64,000 nt of DNA from Leptospira biflexa (lineage in GTDB: Bacteria > Spirochaetota > DYNZ01): the NCBI GenBank assembly GCA_020720805.1, contig DYNZ01000001.1, forward strand, positions 62,001 through 126,000, in the 5' to 3' direction. Below, one piece after another: positions 1 through 10,929 of this stretch. A program made the position numbers and the translations under genes. The notes beneath the pieces were generated by a model. That model had not been told where the DNA came from. It saw only the letters and a list, made by a program, of their open reading frames with translations, and ran no database searches. Positions within the stretch are counted from its first letter, which is position 1. Every line of letters starts with the position of its first letter.

Positions 1-911
1 CTCAAGAGGCCGCTGAAGCAATTCTGCTTCATCTCATGCAGATAAATCGGGAAAAAGCAGAAATATCCATATTTTTATCAAAAATTTCAGAGAAGCTGGA
101 TACCTTTGATAACTTCATTCAAGATGCCAAAACAGACATTCAGCAAAGCCATCAGCTTAGCACTGAATTTCATCAAACAATACGCAATCAGATGCAAAGT
201 ATTCGTAAGGAGATTTCAGAGCAATCAGATATCTCTGATTTAAAGGTAAAAATTGAGCATAGCTTAGCTGTTCTTGCTGAAAAAATGATAGAGCTTAAAA
301 ATCGGGACGAAAAAATTAATAGTCGTTCTGATGAGCGTTTTGGGCAGCTCTCTCTTAAAATGAAAGAATTGGAACAAGAGACACAAGTTTGGAAAGATAA
401 ATACCAGCAGCAATTATCCTTGTTGATGCGTGATTCCCTTACCAAGGCTTATAGTCGTTATGCCTATGACCAGTTTGTTAAAAAAGGATTGGAGAAATGG
501 AAAAGCCAGAAAATGTCAGTAATTTTTTCGATATGGGATATTGATTTTTTTAAAAAAATCAATGATACCTATGGTCACAAGGCTGGGGATCTGATTTTGC
601 AAAAAGTTTCTGGGTTTATCAGCCAAATGCTTCCCGAAACAGCTTTCTTTGCCAGAGTGGGTGGTGAAGAATTTGTTATTATTTTTGAAAATTTTGAACC
701 TGATAAGGCATCTGTTCTGGCTGATCAGTTACGTTCGAAAATTGAAAGGGAAACAATTCCATTTCAACAAAAGCAGATTAAAGTAACCATGTCTGCGGGT
801 TTAACCAATTTCAGGTCGGATGATAGCTTTGGCTCCCTGTATGAAAGAGCAGATTTAGCTTTATACAAAGCCAAGGAAAAGGGTAGAAATATTTGTATAA
901 GTGATATATAA
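1..911 (+). CDS. Diguanylate cyclase (GGDEF), 5' end outside window
   Basis: The reading frame is open from base 3, so the first ATG at 36 is probably internal and the N-terminus lies upstream of the window. The visible part is a long, charged, probably coiled-coil region (to about base 420) followed by a C-terminal GGDEF domain with an intact active-site motif RVGGEEF near 655-675. Such domains make c-di-GMP from two GTP. The positions where an allosteric inhibitory RxxD site would sit read PETA, so product inhibition through that site is unlikely. No membrane segment is visible in the part present. The domain call is firm; what it senses is unknown. Confidence 0.9.
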   Translation, partial: QEAAEAILLHLMQINREKAEISIFLSKISEKLDTFDNFIQDAKTDIQQSHQLSTEFHQTIRNQMQSIRKEISEQSDISDLKVKIEHSLAVLAEKMIELKNRDEKINSRSDERFGQLSLKMKELEQETQVWKDKYQQQLSLLMRDSLTKAYSRYAYDQFVKKGLEKWKSQKMSVIFSIWDIDFFKKINDTYGHKAGDLILQKVSGFISQMLPETAFFARVGGEEFVIIFENFEPDKASVLADQLRSKIERETIPFQQKQIKVTMSAGLTNFRSDDSFGSLYERADLALYKAKEKGRNICISDI

Positions 912-914
912 TAC

Positions 915-1763
915 TTATTCAATAGATTCACTCTTAAAACGTTCGAGATGAAACTCATCTGGATTGATTTGATCATTCAATCGAGTAAGGGAAAAAAAAT
1001 AACTTTTCAATATCTGTTGATCCTGGTTGTGAATGACCATCTTTAGTAGAACCAAATTTTTTCTTTTTAACCAGATTTCATGGATTTTATCGGGCTTTAT
1101 TTCCATGAGAGAGCTGTTTGATACATTGCTAATTAATGTAAGTATTAAAATTTCTTCGCCCTGCATTTTGAACTGTTTTATAGGTTTAAACTGAACCATC
1201 TGTTGTTCCGTATGGTGATTCAGGGTTTTGAAAATATTATAAAACCAGAATCCAGGTTGCAAATTTTGGAAAACACGCATCTGCAAACCAGGTAGAAGTG
1301 AATCTGAATCTTTGTTCATTTGATAACGATGCAATCGATTCCAAATACCTGTTGGTTCCATGACCCAGATAAGACCAGGAGTAGAAGAATTTTTTTGATA
1401 TAGAACCTTTCTGCCGTAATTGTCCCCTGGTAGCCATTGAAGGAATACATTTTGCTGGTCGGCTATGATTGCGATTTGCTCCTCCTTTTGCAGGATACTA
1501 TCTATCCGTTCATGGGCTGATATTGTGCCGCGCAGGGTAGTAATTTCGGAACTTTTTGATAATGCTAAGGCAAGAATTTCCTTATAGGATAAACGCAGAA
1601 GTTGTTGCTCGTCTTCAGGTTGTATTCTCAGAGGTTCTGGCGAGTTGGCTTTGGTTCGTATCAAATGGGACATTGTCCTGACAGTTTGTTTTTTTGTTTC
1701 CGCTAAAACGACTGCTGGAATGATGGTTAAGAGAATCAGTAAAAATCCAAACGAAGAGTTCAT
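915..1763 (-). CDS. Secreted protein, DUF1571-like
   Basis: A protein of 282 residues. I start it at the ATG at 1763 because this gives a clean signal peptide (MNSSFGFLLILL, ending near VVLA) and removes an unlikely N-terminal extension running into the divergent gene. After the signal comes a helical region and then a beta-rich body containing LQWLPGDNYGRKVLYQ. That resembles the core of DUF1571/LolA-like periplasmic lipid-binding folds, but I assign this only by eye. The start lies just 33 bases from the divergent HAD gene, so the two promoters must overlap. It ends 3 bases after the convergent GGDEF gene. Function unknown; periplasmic location inferred. Confidence 0.6.
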   Translation of the reverse strand: MNSSFGFLLILLTIIPAVVLAETKKQTVRTMSHLIRTKANSPEPLRIQPEDEQQLLRLSYKEILALALSKSSEITTLRGTISAHERIDSILQKEEQIAIIADQQNVFLQWLPGDNYGRKVLYQKNSSTPGLIWVMEPTGIWNRLHRYQMNKDSDSLLPGLQMRVFQNLQPGFWFYNIFKTLNHHTEQQMVQFKPIKQFKMQGEEILILTLISNVSNSSLMEIKPDKIHEIWLKRKNLVLLKMVIHNQDQQILKSYFFSLTRLNDQINPDEFHLERFKSESIE

Positions 1764-1796
1764 ATATTGATTCACCTTCCAAGAAAGGGTTCTTTT

Positions 1797-2507
1797 GTGA
1801 GTATTATCATAAACTCGGAAAAAGCCTGGGGCTATTTGCCCCAGATTCGACATATCATGTATGATATGGATGGGACACTGTTTACCAGTGAGGCAATCCT
1901 GCATAAAGCGTATGAGCAAGCAATAAATCAATTCAACCAAAAATATTCCTCTGCCATTCTGGTGCCCACTTTAGAGAAAATTCTGGAATTCATTGGACAA
2001 CCGACAAAAGTGATCTTCTCCTCTCTCTTTCCGTCTCTTTCTGAGAGTGAAAGAGGGATTTTGAACTCTTATTCACTGCAAAATCTATGTCATAGCATCC
2101 ATTCGGGTCAAGGTTCTTTATACCCCAGAATTCAAGAATTTTTAACAAAGATGCATCTTGCCGGATATAAACAATATATAGCCTCCAATGGAAGACGAGC
2201 TTATCTCTCATCGATCTGCGAAGGGTTTTTTCTTAAAGATTTTTTTCAGGAATTTGTAACTATTGAGGATGAGGGCATATTAAGTAAGGCTGGAATCATA
2301 AAATACTATTTAAACCAATCAGCCCTTGATCCAAAGATGGCTTTTATGGTTGGGGATCGAGATGCCGATTTGTTGGCCGCAAGAGAAGCCGGAGTTTGGT
2401 TTTTGGGGGTAAATTGGGGTCATGGTCCAAATTCTGAGATAGCCGCAGCAGATATCATTATCAATACACAAGATGACCTTTTTTCCGTATTTTCCCCTCA
2501 AGAGTAG
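1797..2507 (+). CDS. HAD-family hydrolase (phosphoglycolate phosphatase-like)
   Basis: A haloacid dehalogenase-superfamily phosphatase of about 236 residues. Motif I is DMDGTLF with the nucleophilic Asp, motif II is in YIASNGRR, and motif IV is VGDRDADLLAAREAG. A helical cap follows motif I, as in Gph/PgmB-type enzymes, so the substrate is probably a small phosphate ester. I chose the GTG at 1797 because GAAAGG lies about 8 bases upstream; an in-frame ATG at 1767 would fall in the divergent gene's promoter region. The substrate cannot be read from the sequence. Confidence 0.8.
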   Translation: MSIIINSEKAWGYLPQIRHIMYDMDGTLFTSEAILHKAYEQAINQFNQKYSSAILVPTLEKILEFIGQPTKVIFSSLFPSLSESERGILNSYSLQNLCHSIHSGQGSLYPRIQEFLTKMHLAGYKQYIASNGRRAYLSSICEGFFLKDFFQEFVTIEDEGILSKAGIIKYYLNQSALDPKMAFMVGDRDADLLAAREAGVWFLGVNWGHGPNSEIAAADIIINTQDDLFSVFSPQE

Positions 2508-2528
2508 ATCCCATTCATAGGATAACTT

Positions 2529-2945
2529 CTAGTGAAGATCTTTGTGCAGTAATATCTCTTCAAATTCATCGGCTTTGGCGGCAACGTAGGTTAAAGATTT
2601 CATAAATCTGTGGGGTTCATAATCTCGCAGAAGGACGCTATTATGAATGATTAATGCATTATCCATTAAGGCCAATGCCCCATAATGGAGAGTAGCATTG
2701 AGTGATAATGCGGTTTTAAATAGTTCGCAGGAGTCTTTTTTCAATCTAGCAATTACAGAATAGTAGTTAATCGTATTATCCCCCGCTTCGTCATGGTTTA
2801 GGGTAATCAGTACGTCCTGGTTGCGACCTCCCTCAAAGGGGATTTTTGCTAGGTAGACATGATCTGATTCCTTATGGATATTGATTTTAAAATCTGAAGC
2901 GATGGCTGCTATAAAGCCATCAAATCCTTCTAAGGTCTCACTCAT
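2529..2945 (-). CDS. Small acidic protein, YbjN/CesT chaperone-like
   Basis: A 138-residue soluble acidic protein with no signal or membrane segment. Alternating strands (VLITLNHDE, INYYSVIARL, ALALMDNALIIHNSVLL) and a closing helix suggest the fold shared by YbjN and type III secretion chaperones. That is a resemblance, not a proven match. The ATG at 2945 has AAGGGG five bases upstream, better than the GTG two codons earlier. It lies between a convergent HAD gene and argB on the same strand, 87 bases from argB. Function unknown. Confidence 0.6.
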   Translation of the reverse strand: MSETLEGFDGFIAAIASDFKINIHKESDHVYLAKIPFEGGRNQDVLITLNHDEAGDNTINYYSVIARLKKDSCELFKTALSLNATLHYGALALMDNALIIHNSVLLRDYEPHRFMKSLTYVAAKADEFEEILLHKDLH

Positions 2946-3032
2946 AATCACCCCTTGAATTTCTACAGGTAGGTTTTTCTAAGAAATAAGAGTAAGAACG
3001 ATGAATTTTTTTATGTCAACAGAATTTAACTC

Positions 3033-3953
<921 letters not shown>

Positions 3954-4044
3954 TTATTGGCTTTTATTAAGACGTCTTATGTATTTGCCCTCTTATGAAT
4001 ATTGCATAAATTTGCATAGAGAAAAAAAGTATAAGTAATCTATA

Positions 4045-6000
4045 ATGCAACCTATGATTCAAAAAAAATTTGATGCTATTGTTGTTGGGGCTGGTCATGC
4101 GGGAATAGAAGCTGCCTATATCTGCGCGCGTAGAGGTATTTCAACTGCCTTGATTACATTAAACCTGGATACGATAGCTCAAATGAGCTGCAATCCAGCC
4201 ATAGGGGGGATTGCAAAAGGTCATCTGGTAAAAGAGGTGGATTCCTTGGGTGGGTTAATGGGGCTTCTCATTGATGAAAATGGAATCCATTTTAAAATGT
4301 TAAATAAAAGTAAAGGACCTGCTGTATGGGCTCCCAGAGCTCAGGCTGATAAAAAAAAATATCAGTTTGCCGCCAAATTTTTATTAGAGAAAACACCCCA
4401 TCTTTCTCTACTGCAGGATGAGGTGACAGAGTTAATAACAGAAACCATAGCTCCAGAAAAATACTTAGTGCGAGGCGTAAAGACTGCAAGGGGTAACGAA
4501 TATGAATGTAAAGCGGTTATCCTGACAACAGGGACGTTTTTGAAGGGAAAAATCTATATTGGAGAGTATGAAGAGGATTCTGGTCGAATTGGAGAAAAGC
4601 CAGCTGTTGGCCTAAGTGATTCATTACTGAAGATGGGTTTTCCGGTGGGTCGCTTAAAAACTGGTACACCTCCAAGAGTTCACGGGGATACAATTGATTT
4701 TTCAAAGACGGAAGTGCAGGAGCCTGATGAGTCCCCTTTGCCTTTTTCCTATCGGACTGACCCGGATAGTTTTCATCCAACACAGGTGAATTGTTATATT
4801 ACCTATACTAACAACATAGGGCATCAGATCATACAGATGAATCTGAACAGATCTGCCATCTACTCTGGAAAAATTCAATCAAGAGGTCCACGTTATTGTC
4901 CCAGCATTGAGGATAAGATAGTTAGGTTTGCGGATAAAAGTAGACACCAGCTATTTTTAGAGCCAGAAGGGTTAGGAACTAAGGAATTTTATATCAATGG
5001 TCTATCGTCCTCTTTACCAGAGGAGGTGCAGCATCGCATCATACGCACCATTCCAGGATTGGAAGAGGTGCAGATTATGAAGCCAGCCTATGCTGTTGAG
5101 TACGATTATGTCCATCCGCGCGAGTTGAGGGCTACTCTGGAAACAAAGAGGGTTCAGGGTTTGTATCATGCAGGGCAGATCAACGGCACGTCAGGATATG
5201 AAGAGGCCGCAGCTCAGGGAATTTTGGCTGGCATCAATGCCGGAAATCAAATCCTCGGTCGTCAGCCATATATCATTCCCCGAGATCGCGCCTATGCTGG
5301 CGTGTTAGTAGATGATTTGATCATCAAAGAGCTTGATGAACCCTATAGAATGTTTACCTCTCGTGCTGAGCATCGGCTATTATTGCGTCAAGATAATGCC
5401 GATTTTCGCCTTATGCAGGATGCTTATGAGATGGAGTTAATTTCTAAGGATGTCTATGAACAATTTTTGGATAAGAAAAAGAGGATTCATGGTTTTGTGG
5501 AATCACTAGAAGAATACTCTATCCGTAGAGAAGATTTAAAAATTTTATTAGAACAAAAGCCTACAATCCAGTCGGAAACTCTTCAGGCTGGCATAAAGGC
5601 CGCAAAATTGTTGAAGCGTCCAGAGTTAAATATCGATGATATTCTTCATTTGCCTGCCTTTGCGAAGGAATTGGATGGATTTAGTCCGTTAAAGAAAGAA
5701 GAGATCTTGGCAGCGGTAGAGATGGAAATAAAATATGCCGGTTATATTCATAGGGAGAATTTTAATATTAGGAGAAACTCTCGTTATGAAAATTTCTCTA
5801 TTCCGGATGATTTTAAGTATGAACAGGTGCTGGGATTAAAAAATGAAGCTGTTTTTAAACTCCAAAAATATAGACCAGGCACCATCGGCACTGCGATGCG
5901 CATCTCCGGAGTGGATCCTTCGGATATCTCTTTGCTGATTATTTATCTCGAGGGAAAAATGAAGGAGAAGAAAATTCAAACCAATGAGACTATCTCGTAA
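4045..6000 (+). CDS. mnmG: tRNA U34 carboxymethylaminomethyl modification enzyme MnmG (GidA)
   Basis: MnmG works with MnmE to install the cmnm5 group on U34 of certain tRNAs, using FAD and methylene-tetrahydrofolate. The 651-residue length is standard. The N-terminal dinucleotide-binding motif is [12 protein letters not shown]. It is followed by [17 protein letters not shown], the [11 protein letters not shown] segment and the C-terminal helical MnmE-binding region ending near [10 protein letters not shown]. No mnmE is in view. The ribosome binding site is weak; the ATG at 4054 is an alternative start. A bidirectional hairpin overlaps the stop codon. Confidence 0.97.
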   Translation: MQPMIQKKFDAIVVGAGHAGIEAAYICARRGISTALITLNLDTIAQMSCNPAIGGIAKGHLVKEVDSLGGLMGLLIDENGIHFKMLNKSKGPAVWAPRAQADKKKYQFAAKFLLEKTPHLSLLQDEVTELITETIAPEKYLVRGVKTARGNEYECKAVILTTGTFLKGKIYIGEYEEDSGRIGEKPAVGLSDSLLKMGFPVGRLKTGTPPRVHGDTIDFSKTEVQEPDESPLPFSYRTDPDSFHPTQVNCYITYTNNIGHQIIQMNLNRSAIYSGKIQSRGPRYCPSIEDKIVRFADKSRHQLFLEPEGLGTKEFYINGLSSSLPEEVQHRIIRTIPGLEEVQIMKPAYAVEYDYVHPRELRATLETKRVQGLYHAGQINGTSGYEEAAAQGILAGINAGNQILGRQPYIIPRDRAYAGVLVDDLIIKELDEPYRMFTSRAEHRLLLRQDNADFRLMQDAYEMELISKDVYEQFLDKKKRIHGFVESLEEYSIRREDLKILLEQKPTIQSETLQAGIKAAKLLKRPELNIDDILHLPAFAKELDGFSPLKKEEILAAVEMEIKYAGYIHRENFNIRRNSRYENFSIPDDFKYEQVLGLKNEAVFKLQKYRPGTIGTAMRISGVDPSDISLLIIYLEGKMKEKKIQTNETIS

Positions 6001-6018
6001 CCATTGGATAGTCTCATT
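5983..6018. terminator. Bidirectional hairpin between mnmG and the SPFH gene
   Basis: A perfect 12-base inverted repeat (AATGAGACTATC at 5983-5994 with GATAGTCTCATT at 6007-6018) and a 12-base loop that holds the mnmG stop codon. The T-rich run on either side is modest. It sits between two convergent genes and probably serves both. Confidence 0.6.
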
Positions 6019-6031
6019 ATTGGATTTTTGC

Positions 6032-6961
6032 TTATAAAACTTCTTTATCAGAGATGGCGACAGATTGTAGTAAAGCGTTCAGATCTGACAAATCTTTAGG
6101 TAGGAGAACCTGGGTACCTGGTTTTGCAAGGTTGCCATATTGTGAGAGGTAATCTTGTATTAAACGAAGCTGAACCGCTTTTTCCCCGTTAAAAACCGTA
6201 ATCGCATCTGCAATTTTTTCTATAGATGCAGCAGTAGCGAATGCAAGAGTCTCAATTTCCTTGGCCTTGCCAGTCGCCTCATTAATTTTGCGCTGTTTTT
6301 CTCCTTCAGATTTATTTACCATCTCTCTCATTAATCCTTCTGAACGGTTGATTTTTCCCTGTTTGACTCCCTCTGCTTGAGCGATAATGGCGCGCTTTTC
6401 CCTCTCTGCAGACATCTGCTTTTCCATGGCGTCATTCACACTTTTAGGAGGAACAATATTTTTTACTTCAAATCTATGCAATCGGATACCCCAGATCTCA
6501 CTGACTTTCTGTAATACGTTCATAACCGATGTATTAATAACATCTCTTTCTTCAAAGGTACGATCCAATTCCAATGTTCCAATAACAGAACGGGTGGTAG
6601 TCTGCGCTAGCTGCATAGCTGCATAGCGGTAATCTGCAATGCCGTAGCTGGCATTTTTTGGGTGAACCACGCTGATATAGATAACACCATCGACTTCAAC
6701 CTTTACATTATCATTTGTAAAACACTCCTGGGGAGGGACAACGATGGTTTTTTCTTTTAGATCTTGAATATAAGCAACATGGTCAATAAATGGTAATAAC
6801 GCATGAAACCCAGGTTCTAGGGTACGGTGATATTTTCCGAACCTTTCGACGATAAAGGCGAATCGATTTGGTACAATACGAATAGATCGAATAAATTTAA
6901 AGATCAATATGATAAAAATGAAACCCCAAATAACAAGATTTACAATTTGCTGAATATCCAT
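6032..6961 (-). CDS. SPFH/Band 7 membrane protein (stomatin/QmcA-like)
   Basis: A 309-residue prohibitin-homology protein with one N-terminal membrane segment (VNLVIWGFIFIILIFKFI). The SPFH domain follows, including RFGKYHRTLEPGFH and the DRTFEERDVINT region, then a coiled coil with repeated EGE/SEGEKQ heptads. Such proteins form large oligomers in membrane microdomains and often partner with FtsH or NfeD proteins. It is the third gene of an nfeD-SPFH-SPFH cluster, 9 bases after the second SPFH gene, and resembles its neighbour closely enough to suggest duplication. Confidence 0.9.
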   Translation of the reverse strand: MDIQQIVNLVIWGFIFIILIFKFIRSIRIVPNRFAFIVERFGKYHRTLEPGFHALLPFIDHVAYIQDLKEKTIVVPPQECFTNDNVKVEVDGVIYISVVHPKNASYGIADYRYAAMQLAQTTTRSVIGTLELDRTFEERDVINTSVMNVLQKVSEIWGIRLHRFEVKNIVPPKSVNDAMEKQMSAEREKRAIIAQAEGVKQGKINRSEGLMREMVNKSEGEKQRKINEATGKAKEIETLAFATAASIEKIADAITVFNGEKAVQLRLIQDYLSQYGNLAKPGTQVLLPKDLSDLNALLQSVAISDKEVL

Positions 6962-6970
6962 AGTTCACCT

Positions 6971-7894
6971 CTATTTCTGATTTTCGGGAGTAGGAATTTC
7001 CATGTTAACGGTTTGCAATCCTTGAAAGAACCCCTTAATTTTTGCCAGTTCTGCCGGAACAATGGATACTGATGCTTGACTTAATACCTTTCCATATTCT
7101 TCAATAAATTGCTCAATTATTTTCATTTTTAGGGCAATGTCTCCACCTGGTTTTTGCAATGCTTGCGAAATACTCTGTATTCCTTTGGCAGTAGCTTCCG
7201 CAATAAGGGATATTTCTATAGCTTTTCCTTCTGCTTCGTTTATTAGCTTTTGCTTACGACCTTCAGAAATATTGATATTTTCCTGCCTTTCGCCTTCTGA
7301 AATGCTTATGCGGGAATCTTTTTCAGCTGTCGCCAGAAGAATTTCTGCCCGCTTTTGGCGCTCTGCTTCCATCTGTTTTTCTAGGGTATCAATAACTTGG
7401 CGGGACGGGGTAATATTTTTTATCTCGTAGCGCATTACCTTGACCCCCCAGGAGTCAGAAGCTTTATCAATCTCTTTAACGATATTTTCATTAATGAGTT
7501 CCCGTTCACTAAATGTATCCTCCAACGAAATCTTGCCAATTTCGGATCTCATCGTGGTTTGGGCAAGATTGATGCTGGCTCGTCTATAGTCTTCAATACC
7601 ATAGCTCGCCTTTTCTGCATCCATGACTTTTAAATACACAAGCCCATCCATTTCGACCTGGATATTGTCTTTGGTTATACAGCTTTGCGGTGGTACATCC
7701 AAAACCTGCTCTCTCATTTCATGTTTGTAGGCAGCGTGGTCAAGAAAGGGAATCATAAAGTGAAAACCAGGACGTAATATCCCTTGAAATTTTCCTAAAC
7801 GCTCCTTAACAATAGCCTCTTTTTCTTCAACAATGATAAACATTTTCCAAACAATAAAAATGGTTACGAGCACAATCAAAGTGATAATTGTCAT
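6971..7894 (-). CDS. SPFH/Band 7 membrane protein, second paralogue
   Basis: A second stomatin-like protein, 307 residues, with one N-terminal transmembrane helix (TLIVLVTIFIVWKMFIIV), an SPFH domain (RLGKFQGILRPGFHF; DTFSERELINENI) and a coiled-coil tail rich in EGERQ/EGRKQ repeats. I start it at the ATG at 7894, which has GGAG six bases upstream; an upstream ATG at 7951 would add 19 atypical residues before the membrane helix. It probably hetero-oligomerises with the protein encoded at 6032-6961. Confidence 0.9.
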   Translation of the reverse strand: MTIITLIVLVTIFIVWKMFIIVEEKEAIVKERLGKFQGILRPGFHFMIPFLDHAAYKHEMREQVLDVPPQSCITKDNIQVEMDGLVYLKVMDAEKASYGIEDYRRASINLAQTTMRSEIGKISLEDTFSERELINENIVKEIDKASDSWGVKVMRYEIKNITPSRQVIDTLEKQMEAERQKRAEILLATAEKDSRISISEGERQENINISEGRKQKLINEAEGKAIEISLIAEATAKGIQSISQALQKPGGDIALKMKIIEQFIEEYGKVLSQASVSIVPAELAKIKGFFQGLQTVNMEIPTPENQK

Positions 7895-8046
7895 AGAATT
7901 CTCCGACTCAGAAATTTTTTTATGCAGTCTGATAAAAAAAATGATAAGCAATGTTTTATGAATTATCTGTTTTTACAGAGATAATGGTAATGGCTCTTGA
8001 TTCTATTCCGATTTTATTTTTTTAAGCCATGTAAGCAACTAAAAAA

Positions 8047-8496
8047 TTATTTTTCCAGTGGTTCTACTATCCAGGAGAGATTGTCGCGAATGACCAATCT
8101 TGCTTTTTCACCGCTGGCAATGGTGCGTGATGAGCTAATAGCTGGCCACGAACTATCCTGGAAGCGGATGCGTCCATTGGTATTATCGCTTTCGATCTGC
8201 TCTATGACATCAACGATCGTTCCCTTAAAATCATCATCTTCAATGCTGGTATCATATCTGCTATGGGAGGGAAAGATTCTTAGAAAAAACCAGCGAACAA
8301 GAAGAATATATCCCAGTGAAAAGATGAACCAGTAAGTAATGGAATTCAAAATGCTCGATATTGCTCCAACCATCAACAGAAGAGCAACTGTAAGCGCTCC
8401 GGCTCCTAGAAAGACTACGACTAGACCGGGAATAAAGAATTCCAGAAAGATAAATAGAACTCCTAATGAAAACCAGACAATAACAATGGTATCCAT
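8047..8496 (-). CDS. NfeD-like membrane protein
   Basis: A 149-residue NfeD-family protein of the short class. Hydrophobic helices fill about residues 5-75 (VWFSLGVLFIFLEFFIPGL and two more segments). A C-terminal beta-barrel OB-like domain follows, containing DDFKGTIVDVIEQI and RIRFQDSSWPAIS. NfeD proteins accompany SPFH/stomatin proteins in most bacteria, and here it is upstream of two SPFH genes on the same strand, separated by about 150 bases. Role inferred: membrane microdomain assembly. Confidence 0.9.
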   Translation of the reverse strand: MDTIVIVWFSLGVLFIFLEFFIPGLVVVFLGAGALTVALLLMVGAISSILNSITYWFIFSLGYILLVRWFFLRIFPSHSRYDTSIEDDDFKGTIVDVIEQIESDNTNGRIRFQDSSWPAISSSRTIASGEKARLVIRDNLSWIVEPLEK

Positions 8497-8656
8497 AATT
8501 TGCCTCTCTGCACTCTACTACCATTTTTAGATAAAAAAGATCAATACTATCTTTAAAGCCTTTTTTTAAAAAGCTGATTGCAAAAATCGGTCAATTCTCC
8601 GCATTCATAAGCAGTCATTATGATGAAATGATGCAATTCTCTAGGCAAGCAGGTTT

Positions 8657-10351
8657 ATGAAAATAATACACGGAAATGAAAACGCAGTGCGCCATCTGCA
8701 GGCAATGGCTTCATTGAAAGCCTTTTTGCTGGAAATGGATACCAAGGGTCAGATCTTATATAGAAGTGAATCCTGGAAGCAGTTTTTGCAGAGCAAAGAG
8801 ATTGACCAGGGCAATATTCCTGAATCTTTCTTTGAACTGTTGCACCACGATGAAGTGGATCATATCCGCGATTTTTTTCAAAAATTAAACCAGGGAAGCA
8901 GTCAACAGGAAGAGATTCGACTTCAAATGATTTTAGCTGATGATTTAACTATCTGGCTGTTGGTTCATTTCATGAAAATAGAATTGGGTGGCAGGCCGGT
9001 GATTAGGGCCATTTTTCAGGATATAACCGAGATAATCATTCAGGAAAGAATGGTAAATTTTATGGCTTACCATGATAATCTTACTGGTTTGCCAAATCGT
9101 CTGCGTCTGGAAGAGGAACTTGAGAAGCAGGTAGAAAATGCAAAGACAAGCGGAATTGGTTTTTCCATAGGTTTTATTGGCCTGGATAATTTTAAATTTA
9201 TTAACAATAGCATTGGGCATAAGCTTGGCGATAGAATTATTTTTGCATTGTCTAAGCGGTTACGTTCTGTTCTGGGAAATCAGGTTACATTAGGTCGTTG
9301 GGGAGGGGATATCTTCTTAATTATTTTGCCAGAAGTCACCAACCAAGAGGAGATATTAAAAATTGGACAAAGCCTCATAGTAGCAAACAACCAACCTGTT
9401 CAAGTACAGCAAAATCAATTTTATATTACCCATAGTATAGGTTTTGCTGTATTTCCGGATGATGGGGATGTTTTGGAAAAATTATTAAGCGGAGCCGAGA
9501 TGGCTCTCCAGCGAGTAAAAAGCCTCGGTCGCAACCATTGCCTGCTAATATCCGATGTTCCTCAATTTTCCACCAATAGCCAGGAGATGATCATCCGCAA
9601 TCACTTAAAAGAAGCGATTCGCAAGAGGGAGATTGAGCCCTATTTCCAGCCCAAAATAGATGTAAAAACCAGAAAAGTAAAGGGTATGGAATCGTTAGCC
9701 AGGTGGAACCATGCAGAGCTAGGCTGGGTTAGTCCCGGAGTTTTTATTCCCATTGCCGAAAGTATGGGCTTGCTTGATGAAATTGGAAATATTATCGCTG
9801 AAAAATCTGTTCTGGTCTGGAGCGCACTTTCTGGTTATCATCTAAAATTAGCTATCAATGTTTCTCTACAGCAATTGATGCTTGCGAATCTGGTCGATAC
9901 GATGCAAGCCTTGGTTGCAAAACACAACCTTGATTCCTCTTACATTATTTTGGAAATAACAGAAAGTATGCCCATTATGGAGATGGATCGTGTTTTAAAG
10001 CAGCTCCACCAGTTGCGTAAAGCAGGTTTTCTCATCTCCATTGATGATTTCGGTACAGGCTATTCCTCGTTTTCGCGCTTGCACGAAATGCCTGCAAATG
10101 AGCTGAAAATTGATATCTCGTTTGTTCGGAGAATTCATACTCCGGATGGTTACCGGATTATTAAGGCCATTGTTGATGTGGGTAAATCGCTGGATATGAA
10201 AATTATCGCGGAAGGGGTCGAAGATCAGGTCACTACAGATAAACTGGCAGCTTTAGAAGTAGATATGATCCAGGGTTATTTTTTTAGCAAACCGTTGTCA
10301 TCATTAGAGTTTATCGATTTTGTCCGTCAGCAGAATATCTTTGACCTTTAG
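8657..10351 (+). CDS. PAS-GGDEF-EAL c-di-GMP phosphodiesterase
   Basis: A 564-residue cytoplasmic protein with an N-terminal PAS domain (about 20-125), a GGDEF domain (about 130-300) and an EAL domain (about 310-560). The cyclase motif is degenerate (RWGGDIF: Glu of GGDEF replaced by Ile), so synthesis is unlikely. The EAL domain keeps ESLARW, the NVSLQQL asparagine, the EITES glutamate, DDFGTGYSS and AEGVED, so hydrolysis of c-di-GMP is expected. The degenerate GGDEF may instead bind GTP as a regulator, as in known hybrids; that is inference. The ligand of the PAS domain is unknown. Confidence 0.92.
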   Translation: MKIIHGNENAVRHLQAMASLKAFLLEMDTKGQILYRSESWKQFLQSKEIDQGNIPESFFELLHHDEVDHIRDFFQKLNQGSSQQEEIRLQMILADDLTIWLLVHFMKIELGGRPVIRAIFQDITEIIIQERMVNFMAYHDNLTGLPNRLRLEEELEKQVENAKTSGIGFSIGFIGLDNFKFINNSIGHKLGDRIIFALSKRLRSVLGNQVTLGRWGGDIFLIILPEVTNQEEILKIGQSLIVANNQPVQVQQNQFYITHSIGFAVFPDDGDVLEKLLSGAEMALQRVKSLGRNHCLLISDVPQFSTNSQEMIIRNHLKEAIRKREIEPYFQPKIDVKTRKVKGMESLARWNHAELGWVSPGVFIPIAESMGLLDEIGNIIAEKSVLVWSALSGYHLKLAINVSLQQLMLANLVDTMQALVAKHNLDSSYIILEITESMPIMEMDRVLKQLHQLRKAGFLISIDDFGTGYSSFSRLHEMPANELKIDISFVRRIHTPDGYRIIKAIVDVGKSLDMKIIAEGVEDQVTTDKLAALEVDMIQGYFFSKPLSSLEFIDFVRQQNIFDL

Positions 10352-10401
10352 CGAATTTTAAAGATGCAGTGATTTAAGTTTCATTCTTGTTTTAAAACGA
10401 T

Positions 10402-10902
10402 ATGGCATTGTCAGAACAACATATTGCAGCCATTGCTGAAATTGAAGCGCTCTGCTTTTCCTCCCCCTGGTCAAAAAGATCGATCCACTCTTATGCTATC
10501 GATAAAAATGCTGTTTTTGCCATGTTGGATCATGAAAATGGTTATTATCTTGGTATTGGTGATGGACAAAAGGCGGAGAGTGTGGTAGCCTATTGCTTAT
10601 GGCTTATCAATCCATGGGAGCAGTTGGCCGAACTACTTCGAATTGCTGTAAGACCAGAAAAGCAGGGGCAGCGTCTGGCGGAACAGTTAATACAAAAAAC
10701 AGAGGCATATTTCCATGGACAAAAAGATTTTACGGTTGAAAGATTGCTTTTAGAAGTTTCTGTGGCTAACCTCAGTGCGGTTCATATCTATAATAAAATG
10801 GGATTTTGCAAAATTTCACATCGGAGAAAGTACTATAATGATGGTTCCGATGCGCTTATTATGCAAAAAATTTGCGGATCCCTTAAGCCTTGCGATGAGT
10901 AA
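10402..10902 (+). CDS. rimI: Ribosomal protein bS18/peptidyl N-acetyltransferase, RimI-like
   Basis: A 166-residue GNAT-family acetyltransferase. The N-terminal IEALCFSSPWSKRSI is typical of RimI. The acetyl-CoA loop is PEKQGQRLAEQL, where RxxQGxG is usual and the last Gly is replaced here, and the C-terminal part has LEVSVANLSAVHIYNKMGF. RimI acetylates the N-terminus of ribosomal protein bS18. No tsaB or tsaD is next to it, although those are common partners. The family is firm; the exact substrate less so. Confidence 0.85.
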   Translation: MALSEQHIAAIAEIEALCFSSPWSKRSIHSYAIDKNAVFAMLDHENGYYLGIGDGQKAESVVAYCLWLINPWEQLAELLRIAVRPEKQGQRLAEQLIQKTEAYFHGQKDFTVERLLLEVSVANLSAVHIYNKMGFCKISHRRKYYNDGSDALIMQKICGSLKPCDE

Positions 10903-10929
10903 ATATATTTATATTCAGGAGAGTTTGGC